Part shown: positions 8,092 to 16,276 of the stretch, piece by piece | Numbering within the stretch: position 1 is the stretch's first letter | How the letters are laid out: every line of letters begins with the position of its first letter | DNA from: Marinobacter adhaerens HP15 | GTDB lineage: Bacteria > Pseudomonadota > Gammaproteobacteria > Pseudomonadales > Oleiphilaceae | Reading direction: 5' to 3' | Assembly (NCBI RefSeq): GCF_000166295.1 | Contig: NC_017506.1 | Span: 2,852,001-2,916,000 of the forward strand | DNA: 64,000 nt | The notes under the pieces: generated by a model | The model's input: only the letters and a program-made list of their open reading frames with translations | Told to the model about the DNA's origin: nothing | Database searches by the model: none | Position numbers and translations under genes: made by a program

Positions 8092-9249
8092 TCAGTCGAT
8101 CAGTTTCCATTCGCCATTCTGGACTTCCAGAATGCGGAAGGAGTCTGGATCAAGGCCGTTGTGGTCTTCCGGTGACATGTTGAATACACCGGTTACGCCG
8201 ACATAGCCCTGGATATTCTCCAGTGCGTTACGAACGGCTTCCGGATCGGTCGAGCCGGCTTCTTCCATAGCGCGGACCGCCAGCATCAGGCCATCGTAGG
8301 CGTAGGCACCGAAGGTGGACACCTTGGAATCCCAACGGGCTTCGTATTCAGCCTTGTAGTTCTGAACCACTTCTTTCTGGGGATCGTCGTTCGGCAGGGA
8401 ATCCGGCACCAGCAGCGGAGACGCTGGCAGGCGAAGGCCTTCTGCAGACGAACCGGCGAGCTCGAGGAAGCTGTCGGATGCAACACCGTGGGACTGATAG
8501 AACGGGAGTTCCATGCCCAACTGAGCATAGTTGCGGGTTACGATGGCCGGGCCCTGACCGAAACCGAAGTTCAGCACCGCTTCCACACCACTTGTGTTAC
8601 GGATATTGGTCAGCTGGGCGGTCATGTCTGTATCAGATCCGCTGTAGGTAACATCTGCCACAACTTCCATGCCCATCTGCTCGGCGACTTCCAGAGTCTG
8701 TGTGCGACCGGAGCTTCCGAAACCACCCGTGCCTGAGATCAGGCCGAACTTGGTGATACCGCGGTCTTTCATATCGCTCAGGATACGTTCCGCCGCCATG
8801 CGATCAGTCTGCGGAGTCTTGAACACCCACTTCTTGACCGGGTTGGTAATAACGACCGCACCGGCCAGGGAAATAAACGGCACCTGGGCCTGTTCAATCA
8901 GAGGAACCGCCGCCATGGTGGCGCCGGTGGTACTGCCGCCAACGATGATGTCAACCCGGTCCGAACGGATCAGGCGACTGGCAAAGTTGCGTGCAGAGGA
9001 GGCGTTGCCAACGTCGTCGTAGTGGATCAGCTCCAGCTGACGACCAAGTACACCACCTTCTTCGTTGATTTTTTCGACGTACATCTCGAGCGTTTTCAGC
9101 TCGGGATCGCCGAGAAAGGATGCCGGACCTGTGACAGACAGGAAGGAACCGATCTTGATGGGTTCAGCGGCCTGTGCGCTCATCATCATGAGGCCGGCGG
9201 CTGCGACGGCTGCGCATTTTCCTGCGCGACGAATCACTGTTTTAAACAT
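8092..9249 (-). CDS. livK: LivK-type periplasmic substrate-binding protein
   Basis: 385 residues from ATG 9249, chosen because GGAG lies nine bases upstream and a signal peptide follows at once (basic MFKTVIRRAGK, hydrophobic core, AQA-AE cleavage site). The frame is open up to 9321, but that extension would cover the inverted repeats upstream. The mature part is a two-lobed Peripla_BP_6 receptor: IKIGSFLSVTGPASFLGDPE, YVEKINEEGGVLGRQLEL, and VGGSTTGATMAAVPL. Family ligands include amino acids, aromatic acids and amides. Its position between paa genes and paaX suggests phenylacetate or a related acid. Confidence 0.92.
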   Translation of the reverse strand: MFKTVIRRAGKCAAVAAAGLMMMSAQAAEPIKIGSFLSVTGPASFLGDPELKTLEMYVEKINEEGGVLGRQLELIHYDDVGNASSARNFASRLIRSDRVDIIVGGSTTGATMAAVPLIEQAQVPFISLAGAVVITNPVKKWVFKTPQTDRMAAERILSDMKDRGITKFGLISGTGGFGSSGRTQTLEVAEQMGMEVVADVTYSGSDTDMTAQLTNIRNTSGVEAVLNFGFGQGPAIVTRNYAQLGMELPFYQSHGVASDSFLELAGSSAEGLRLPASPLLVPDSLPNDDPQKEVVQNYKAEYEARWDSKVSTFGAYAYDGLMLAVRAMEEAGSTDPEAVRNALENIQGYVGVTGVFNMSPEDHNGLDPDSFRILEVQNGEWKLID

Positions 9250-9303
9250 TGTTTTTGTTCTCCCGTTTTTTGCAGGGGCTTGAGTTTTTGTTTCTTCGCT
9301 CCC

Positions 9304-9355
9304 GGTATGATTCGATACCATTGACGAATATCAAATGAAGTTATTGTATCATAAC
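9304..9355. promoter_or_regulatory. Two inverted repeats, candidate PaaX operators
   Basis: GGTAT-N6-ATACC (9304-9319) and GTTAT-N6-ATAAC (9340-9355) lie 36 bases apart, centre to centre, upstream of livK and divergent paaX. The first contains TATGATTCG, the core of the E. coli PaaX consensus WWTRTGATTCGYGWT (10 of 15 positions as I align it). The second carries TATGATAC on the minus strand. A weaker TTGATTC match lies at 9494-9508, just before paaX. Binding is inferred. Confidence 0.55.
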
Positions 9356-9522
9356 GCTCGTGTCAACTGATTTCCGGGAGTGCCAACGCGGCTCTTTCAG
9401 TAAAGCCGACACTGGCAGAACACGCCAGCACCGCTGATCGAAAGACAAACCTTTACCTGACACGTAAGAACCGCATAATACGTGGAACATGTTTCATTGA
9501 TTCTTATTTGCGAACTCAGGCC

Positions 9523-10491
9523 ATGACTGCAAAAAGCCAGCTAGAACTGCTCGTCAAAAACTTCCAGAAGAAGCGACCCCTCCGGGCCGGCTCTCTCATC
9601 ATCACCATCTACGGTGATGCCATCGTTCCCCGCGGCGGCAATGTATGGCTGGGCAGCCTGATGAAGCTGGTTGAACCCATGGGTATCAGCCAGCGACTGG
9701 TCCGCACCTCGGTGTATCGACTGGTCCAGGAGTCCTGGCTGCAGACCGAGAAGGTGGGCCGTTGCAGTTATTACAGCCTGACCGGCCCTGGACTGCGTCG
9801 GTTCGAGCAGGCGTTTCAGCACGTTTACAATCTGGATACCGAAGAATGGAGCGGCAGCTGGTGCCTGGTTTACCTGAACCAACTGTCACCGGAGCTCAGA
9901 CAGAAAGTCCGTGAAGAGTTGAAATGGCTCAGTTTTGGCAGCATGGCTCCCGGGTTGATGGAACATCCGCGGTTTACGCGTAGCGAACTGATCCCGATGC
10001 TTCAGGAGTGGGGCGCTCTGGACGACACCATCGTGATGCAGACCATGCCCATGGAGCAGAAGAGTCCAAGAGCCCTCAGGCTGCAAGTTCGCGAAAGCTG
10101 GAACCTCGAGGAGCTGGGCGGTCGCTACAGGCGCTTCCTGAGCCAGTTCCGCCCCTTGTGGCGAGAACTGCAGACAGAAGATACCCTCAGCCCCGAGGAG
10201 TGCCTGATTCTCCGGATCCTGCTGATCCACGAATACCGAAAGATCCTTTTGAGGGATCCACTGCTGCCGGATGAACTGTTACCCGGTGACTGGGAAGGCC
10301 GCAGCGCCAAACAGCTTTGCCGCAACCTTTATCGGCAGATCTATGCGCGCGCCGAGCAGTGGCTGGACGCGAACCTCGAGAACGCTTCTGGTCCGCTTCC
10401 GGGGCCCGGTGAGAAGTTCTACAAACGCTTTGGCGGCCTGAGAGATACCGCTGCCCAGACTGACCTGAGGACGGAACCGGAGGTGCTGTAA
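9523..10491 (+). CDS. paaX: PaaX family transcriptional repressor
   Basis: 322 residues from ATG 9523 with a short CAGG ahead; a TTG at 9508 is in frame but less likely. The N-terminal winged helix (about 15-95) has the PaaX signature GSLIITIYGDAIVPRGGNVW, LGSLMKLVEPMGISQRLVRT and GRCSYYSLT; the remainder is the PaaX C-terminal ligand and dimer domains. PaaX represses paa promoters and is released by phenylacetyl-CoA. Here it is divergent from the liv operon and separated from paaZ by it, so it may control both transport and its own expression. Confidence 0.93.
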   Translation: MTAKSQLELLVKNFQKKRPLRAGSLIITIYGDAIVPRGGNVWLGSLMKLVEPMGISQRLVRTSVYRLVQESWLQTEKVGRCSYYSLTGPGLRRFEQAFQHVYNLDTEEWSGSWCLVYLNQLSPELRQKVREELKWLSFGSMAPGLMEHPRFTRSELIPMLQEWGALDDTIVMQTMPMEQKSPRALRLQVRESWNLEELGGRYRRFLSQFRPLWRELQTEDTLSPEECLILRILLIHEYRKILLRDPLLPDELLPGDWEGRSAKQLCRNLYRQIYARAEQWLDANLENASGPLPGPGEKFYKRFGGLRDTAAQTDLRTEPEVL

Positions 10492-10498
10492 CCGACGG

Positions 10499-11008
10499 TC
10501 AGTCAGGTGATTTGCCGTCAGCGGAAGAGAGCTGCTTTCTGGTTGCCAGGCGCCCCTCCCGACGGATCTGTGCGTTTTTGAATCGGCGCCGCTGCTCCTC
10601 CGTCTCCGGAACCACATCCGGTACCTCCACAGGGCTGTCATGCTCGTCCAGCGCAACAAAGGTGAAGAAGGCCGAGAGAATATGCCGGGTATCGCCGGTA
10701 TAGCTGTTCTCCGCCTCTACCCTGGCCCCGATCTCCATGGACGAGCCCCAACTGCGGTTCAGCGACAGGCTGAACAACAGCGTATCATTTCCCTTCGCCG
10801 GCGCCCTGAAATGGATTGAATCCACGGCAGCCGTCACACAGACATGGGCAGAATGTCGTTCTGCCACAACCAACGCTAACCGGTCGCATTTGGCCATGAT
10901 CATCCCGCCGAACACCGTGTCGTGGGAGTTCATGTCGTTCGGAAATACCTTGTAAACGTGCTTCTCAATTGCAGATGCTGAGACGGGCTTTGAAGGCTTG
11001 TCAGCCAT
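10499..11008 (-). CDS. Acyl-CoA thioesterase, hotdog fold (YciA/BACH type)
   Basis: 169 residues. The hotdog core covers about 15-130, with NDMNSHDTVFGGMIMAKCDR (the Asn/Gly-Gly region of acyl-CoA thioesterases) and VDSIHFRAPAKGND. It should hydrolyse acyl-CoAs in the cytosol; chain preference cannot be read. The tail (about 130-169) is charged and probably disordered. The start overlaps the stop of the upstream dehydrogenase by one base (TAATG), so they are coupled, and its end converges on paaX with a seven-base gap. Confidence 0.85.
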   Translation of the reverse strand: MADKPSKPVSASAIEKHVYKVFPNDMNSHDTVFGGMIMAKCDRLALVVAERHSAHVCVTAAVDSIHFRAPAKGNDTLLFSLSLNRSWGSSMEIGARVEAENSYTGDTRHILSAFFTFVALDEHDSPVEVPDVVPETEEQRRRFKNAQIRREGRLATRKQLSSADGKSPD

Positions 11009-11931
11009 TAATGATCCTCTTTTTCCGGTGCCGATGAAGCAATTACCTCTCTGACGACATTCGCACTGTGCAAAAACGCCGCCTGCTCCTTTTCATCCAA
11101 CCGCGGATGCAGGACTCGCTCAATGCCATTACGGCCAACAACCGCAGGCAGGCTCAGGCAAACATCATCCACGCCGAGAAAGCCGTCAACGCGAAGACTG
11201 ACCGGTAGCGTGTGCTTCGAATCATTTGCAATGCATTCAATGATCTCTGCCGCCGCCAGGGCAACGGCATAATTGGTACAGCCCTTGTGCTTCAGAACCT
11301 CAAAACCCGCACGGGACGCTCTCTCGAACAAAGCATACCGGCCGGGCGTAGCATCGAGTGTTTCGCCACCAACATCCGCGCAACTCATTGCGGGAAACTG
11401 GCTGTCTCCGTGCTCGCCCAGAATGTAGGCGCGAATATCCTCACTGTGGATGCGAAGCTCTTCTGCCAGTAATTGGCGAAACCTGCTCGAATCCACCAAT
11501 GTGCCGGTTCCGATAACCTGATTCGGACGAAAACCGCCAAACTCCAGAGCATAATGCACCAGAACGTCCACCGGATTCGACACCATCACGATCTTGCAGT
11601 CGGGCGACATCCTTGCCAACTCTGGCATCAGCTCCTTCATCAACTGGACATTCCCCTGCGCCAGTTCCAGACGACTGCTCATGTTTTTCGGTGTAGGAAC
11701 GGATGCGCAGACGGCAATCACATCCGAGCCGGCGGTATCGGAAATCGTACCGGCAGTAACCTGTGCAGGCGTATTTACAAACAACTGACCGTGCCGCAGA
11801 TCAAGCACATCACCCAGCACGGATTGTTTGCTTCGGCCAACCAGAACCAGTTCATCGATGATGTTTTTCAACGTCAGCACGAAAGCCAGCGTTGACCCGA
11901 CATTCCCCGTGCCAATGACCGAAACTTTCAT
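11008..11931 (-). CDS. L-lactate/malate-type dehydrogenase
   Basis: 307 residues with the NAD motif GTGNVGS at 7-13, the catalytic histidine region GEHGDSQFPAM near 174, and the substrate arginine region TGTLVDSSRFR. The mobile loop that sets specificity reads CASVPTPKNMSSRLEL: the place that is Gln in lactate and Arg in malate dehydrogenases seems to be Thr or Pro, so the substrate is open, perhaps another 2-hydroxy acid. Cytosolic NAD-dependent oxidoreductase. Paired with a thioesterase by an overlapping stop/start. Confidence 0.85.
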   Translation of the reverse strand: MKVSVIGTGNVGSTLAFVLTLKNIIDELVLVGRSKQSVLGDVLDLRHGQLFVNTPAQVTAGTISDTAGSDVIAVCASVPTPKNMSSRLELAQGNVQLMKELMPELARMSPDCKIVMVSNPVDVLVHYALEFGGFRPNQVIGTGTLVDSSRFRQLLAEELRIHSEDIRAYILGEHGDSQFPAMSCADVGGETLDATPGRYALFERASRAGFEVLKHKGCTNYAVALAAAEIIECIANDSKHTLPVSLRVDGFLGVDDVCLSLPAVVGRNGIERVLHPRLDEKEQAAFLHSANVVREVIASSAPEKEDH

Positions 11932-12043
11932 ACCCCTTTTCTCCCACTGTGGAACTGCGCAAAGAACGGACCTGAAATACTGGTTTACCTGAAATCATGT
12001 ATTAAGATGGCCCCTGACTTACTGACTCAGGGATGATCAAGGT

Positions 12044-13197
12044 ATGGTGAAGCGACATTTCCGCTATTCCGCCAGCATTTTAAAAACAGGCCAGCTACTG
12101 GGCGCGCTAGGTGCACTAATGGCCTTCATGCTGGGCAGCCTCCTCCTGCTGGAACTGCCAAACCTCAGCGAAATGAACCCGGCACAGATCTACAGGGATG
12201 ATCGTGGCAACGTCCACTTCGAATTACAGATACTGGCTATCGTTTCGCTGATCGGCGCGCTGGTTGCGGCAGCCAACCGCAAAGTGAAAGTGACCCTGGA
12301 CAGCGAGACCCTGAGCATCAAAATCCCCAAACTGACCGGGCTTGGGTTGATGGGACTGACCACAGGCGAGCATAGAATCCCGCTGCACACCATACGGAAG
12401 ATCGAGCTTACGCCGGTGACGGGATTCCGGAATATGGCCCAGGCTATTCAGCAATCGCGGCTCAGTCTCGTTACTGACAGTAAAACCTACCTGCTTCAAC
12501 CCTACAACTTTTTGAGGGTCGGCGGCCCCGATCATAGGATGGGCCTTGCGGGAGCTTTCGGAAAACCGAAGGCAAGGGTCGAAACCATGATCAGCGAAGC
12601 GCCCCTCGTGAGAGCACTGTCGGAAGCGGCAATTGAAGCACATGTTACCTCGACGCCTGTCGACCGCACCGGCCCTCTCGCCAAACACTTCAATCTGCTC
12701 AAGCACCGGGGCATGGTGGTTCAACTATCGTTACTGGCCGGCCTGGGCCTCTATGCACTGACCGACTACCTGTTGCTCACCAATTACCTGATTCTCGGAG
12801 ATTTGCCCATGTGGCCATTTGTCTCGGTGTGGCTGCTTGCCAGCGCGATGGGAATCAGGCTTGGCCGAGGCGCCCCCGGCGCTGAAAACTGGGGGTTGCC
12901 GCCATGCTTTGCATCGTGGCAGTAGCAGCAACTTACCCCGGCATACAACGCTACACCCTGATCGTTTCACCGGAGCCTGCGCCCGTTGCCTACAAGATGA
13001 CTGAAACGGCTCACTTCGAGCATTCGAGCTACCCTGCGATCGATCAGCGAAGCAGCAACATTGAGGAATACTGGCAGAGCCTGGAACCAGGAACGGACGT
13101 CGTTTTCCCAGTTCACAAACCGGCATTGGGCTTCGCTCTGGTTGACATGTCCCCTGTTTACGAAAAGAGCCGTGCATTTTACCGGGCCAGGAAATAA
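12044..13197 (+). pseudogene. Multi-TM protein of unknown family, broken by a -1 frameshift
   Basis: A first frame runs from 12044 to a stop at 12925 (293 codons), a second from about 12892 to 13197. Read with a one-base slip at the G run 12891-12895, the protein continues smoothly (NWG then VAAMLCIVAVAATYPG), restoring a last membrane segment and a soluble tail, about 384 residues. Segments at about 15-37, 62-78, 225-247, 250-275 and the restored one look membrane-spanning, with soluble loops between. I do not recognise the family. The break may be a sequencing error in a homopolymer, a true mutation or programmed slippage. Confidence 0.7.
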
Positions 13198-13226
13198 CGG
13201 GATTCCCGCAGGCACTGCAGCGAAAC

Positions 13227-14410
13227 TCAAGGGGAAAGAGCAGGTTCGGCCTCTCTTTCCTTCGCCCGTCTTGCCAGGTGAAGCATCAAAACCCCCAACG
13301 CCATCACCACCAGGGTCAGCCAGAGACCGTTGGTATAGTTACCTTCGACATCGGCCAGATAGCCGACCACGGCGGGTGCCATCATCTGTGCAATGCCATA
13401 GCTGAAAGTCAGCCTGCTCATGGGCCGCGAGGGATTCTCCGGGAAAGCCCGCCCCACCATCGCCAGCATCATGCTGACGATACCGATGAAGCTGACACCA
13501 TAGATCACCGAGCTGACCATCACACTGGCCAGGCTGGTATTTACAATCAGCATCAGGATGCTGACGGAGTTCAGAGTGTAGGCCAGGTATAGCGCCAGCC
13601 ACTGCCCCCACCGACGGGAGAACACATCCCACAACCAGCAGGCCGGGGTAGCGGAAAGGCCAGCAATCAGCCAGACCAGCCAGCCCTGCCCCTGAAGCTC
13701 GGGCATGGATTCAGCAATAGCCACCAGAAAGGTAGCCGTGACCACATAGCCAACGCCGGCGCAGAAGTACGCCAGTTGCAGGATACGTATGAATCGACTG
13801 CGCTCGTCGCCACCAGCGGTTGTCCCCGTTTTGGCAAGGCACAGGCGCGGTAATCGGGCATCCAGCGCCAGGCGGGGATCAGCAACGCCAGGGCCACCAG
13901 ACCATAGATCACCCATTGCTGGTCCCAGGTAAACGGATCCTTGATCAGTTCCGCGGTAACAGCGGTCAGAACAATCCCGAGCCCGATGCCGGAAAAGAAA
14001 ACGCCAAGCTCGGACTTCTGGTTGTTCTTGATCAACCAGCTCATCAGCAGACCCGCGCCAAGCAACATGCCCGCTGAGGTGCTCAGCCCTGAGATGAAAC
14101 GCAGGATGAACCAGAGCCAAACGTTGGTGGTGTACCCCATGAGAACCGTCGAAACCACAGCGACCACCAGCCCGAGCTGGTAAAGCCTGACCTTGAGACC
14201 TAGATCGCTGATGCGGGTAATCAGCACTGCACCAGTCAGATAGCCGGCGTAGTTAACCGTCGCCAGCATGCCGACAACGGATTTGCTCAGCCCCAGTGCA
14301 GCCACCATCTCCGGGATCATGGGCGTGTAGGAAAACCGGGCAATCCCCACCATGACCACAACAGCAATCACGCTGGCGACCAGCACCTTTATCGTTTCTA
14401 TTGGCTTCAC
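13227..14410 (-). pseudogene. YbfB/YjiJ-type MFS transporter, frameshifted
   Basis: The start at 14410 opens a frame with the family's GIARFSYTPMIPEM and ATVNYAGYLTGAVL motifs and good membrane helices up to PAWRWMP; after that it becomes nonsense and stops at 13667. A second frame continues sensibly from TAGGDERSRFIRILQLAYF to the stop at 13227. Joining them at the A run (T run 13829-13832 on the plus strand, CCAAAACGGGG on the coding strand) by adding one base restores a 12-helix carrier of about 394 residues. A one-base loss in a homopolymer, as in the neighbouring broken gene. Confidence 0.8.
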
Positions 14411-14440
14411 AGGGTTTCCTTACTTCGGAACGGCTTCAGA

Positions 14441-15007
14441 TCAGGCGCGACCCAGGAACTTGCGCTCCTCCACGTTGATGCGAATGCGATCGCCGGTGGA
14501 GATGTGCTCGGGAACCTGAACAACCAATCCCGTGGCAAAACGGGCGGGCTTGGTTCGGGCCGTCGCAGAGCCACCCTTCACAGACGGGTCCGTCTCCTCG
14601 ATTACCAGCTCAACCGTGGGCGGAAGAGCCAGCGAAACCGGCGAATCTTTCAACAGGATGACCATGACGCCCTGAGTATCTTCGGAAATGAACAGCAGCT
14701 CGTCGGCAATGGCCTCGCGGTTCAGGCTGTACTGGGTGAAATCCTCGGTATCCATGAACACGTATTCATCGCCATCGGCGTAAGAAAAGGTGGCTTCACG
14801 GCGAGTGAGATCGGCCAGGTTAAGCATGTCCGAATCCTTGAAGGTCTCGTCCAGCTTCTGACCAGTCACCACATCGTACATACGCATGCGGTAGAGACTG
14901 CCGCCGGCCCGGCCCTGGGGCACTGAACGCTCGATGTCCTTTACAAAATACACCCGACCATCGTATTCAACGGCGGAGTTCTTTTTGATTTCACTGGCTC
15001 TGGGCAT
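14441..15007 (-). CDS. efpL: EfpL (YeiP), elongation factor P-like protein
   Basis: 188 residues from ATG 15007, whose [20 protein letters not shown] matches the YeiP/EfpL N-terminus; an upstream in-frame start at 15058 adds an unmatched 17 residues. Three OB/KOW-type domains as in EF-P. Domain I loop reads GRAGGSLYR, with no lysine at the tip, as is usual for EfpL rather than EF-P. YVDG-like [20 protein letters not shown] and the C-terminal [15 protein letters not shown] are characteristic. It relieves ribosome stalling at particular proline motifs. Stands alone between the MFS gene and threonine aldolase. Confidence 0.93.
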   Translation of the reverse strand: MPRASEIKKNSAVEYDGRVYFVKDIERSVPQGRAGGSLYRMRMYDVVTGQKLDETFKDSDMLNLADLTRREATFSYADGDEYVFMDTEDFTQYSLNREAIADELLFISEDTQGVMVILLKDSPVSLALPPTVELVIEETDPSVKGGSATARTKPARFATGLVVQVPEHISTGDRIRINVEERKFLGRA

Positions 15008-15083
15008 GTCTTCTGTTTCCGTAAAATAATTGGGGTTTTGGGGCTGCTGATATATCACGACTTCGCCCCGGAATCGATAGCTC

Positions 15084-16115
15084 TTAGCTTACTAGAGCTC
15101 TCACATCAGATAGAAAGCGGTCAACCTGTTCATTGGTCGTTGCCCAGGAACACATCAGGCGGGCACTGCCTCCAATAAAGTTGTAGAAGCGCCAGCCTTT
15201 GGCCCGCAGTGCTGCCTGCAACGGCTCCGGCATCTCCACGAAAACACCGTTGACCTGTCTCGGGTACCTTAGCTGGATACCGGGAAGGCCTTCCAGCCCC
15301 GCGGCAAGACGCTGGGCGCAGGCGTTGGCGTGGCGGGCGTTCTGCAACCACACATCGCCTTCGAGAAGCCCGCACCAGGGTGCAGAAATATAGCGCATCT
15401 TGGAGGCCAGCTGACCAGCCTGCTTACAACGCCACTCAAAGTCCTCCGCCAGAGACCGGTTGAAGAACACCACCGCCTCGCCGAGCGCCAGGCCGTTCTT
15501 GGTACCGGAAAAGCATAAGACATCGACACCGGCCTTCCAGGTAATCTCCGCTGGATGCACATCCAGCGCAGCCACCGCATTGGCGAAGCGGGCACCGTCC
15601 ATATGAATATTGAGCTTGTGGCGATCGGCGACCGACCGGATAACCTTCAGCTCCTCCGGTGTATAGACCGTGCCAACCTCTGTGGCCTGGGTCAGGCTGA
15701 GCGCCTTGGGCTTTGGGTAGTGAATATCGGTTCGTTTGGTTACCAGATGCTCGATACTCTCCGGTGTCAGCTTGCCGTTCTCGCCCTGCCCCAAGAGCAG
15801 CTTGGCACCATTGGAGGCATACTCCGGGCCGCCGCACTCGTCCGTTTCTATGTGGGCCAGCTCGTGGCAGATCACGCTGTGAAACGACTGACCGATGGAC
15901 GCCAGAGCCAGCGAGTTGGCAGCGGTGCCGTTGAACACGAAGTAAACGTCGCAGTCGGTATCGAACAGCGTTCTAAGACCATCCGCTGCTTTTTGCGTCC
16001 AGCTGTCCTCGCCATAGGCCGGCTCATCCATCCGGTTGGCCGCTTCCATGGCTTTCCAGGCCTGTGGGCAAACACCGCTGTAGTTGTCGCTGGCAAACTG
16101 TTCGGACTGGGACAC
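15084..16115 (-). CDS. ltaE: Low-specificity L-threonine aldolase
   Basis: 343 residues from a GTG start at 16115 with AGGAG five bases upstream. PLP enzyme of fold type I: the PLP lysine is in [14 protein letters not shown] (about 207), with [10 protein letters not shown] and the AYGEDSWT substrate region. Cleaves L-threonine or allo-threonine to glycine and acetaldehyde in the cytosol. The N-terminal [12 protein letters not shown] is typical of the bacterial branch. Divergent from the GIDE-LemA gene with about 160 bases between. Confidence 0.93.
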   Translation of the reverse strand: MSQSEQFASDNYSGVCPQAWKAMEAANRMDEPAYGEDSWTQKAADGLRTLFDTDCDVYFVFNGTAANSLALASIGQSFHSVICHELAHIETDECGGPEYASNGAKLLLGQGENGKLTPESIEHLVTKRTDIHYPKPKALSLTQATEVGTVYTPEELKVIRSVADRHKLNIHMDGARFANAVAALDVHPAEITWKAGVDVLCFSGTKNGLALGEAVVFFNRSLAEDFEWRCKQAGQLASKMRYISAPWCGLLEGDVWLQNARHANACAQRLAAGLEGLPGIQLRYPRQVNGVFVEMPEPLQAALRAKGWRFYNFIGGSARLMCSWATTNEQVDRFLSDVRALVS

Positions 16116-16276
16116 AATCGCTCCTGAAAACTGAAAGGAAAGCCTTTAACGTTATAGGAACCGCCAGCCGTTGCCAACTTGCCAATCACCCGGTTGCCAC
16201 CGGATCGGCGGAATGGCGAAGCCCGATACTTTATACTCGTGCCCCTGGAAGCCATCATCATAAGGACCCTCTTGCC

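Noticed and set aside
16064..16276. Upstream extension of the GIDE-LemA gene
   Set aside because: It overlaps the start of ltaE, whereas ATG 16277 has an RBS and a membrane anchor immediately after.
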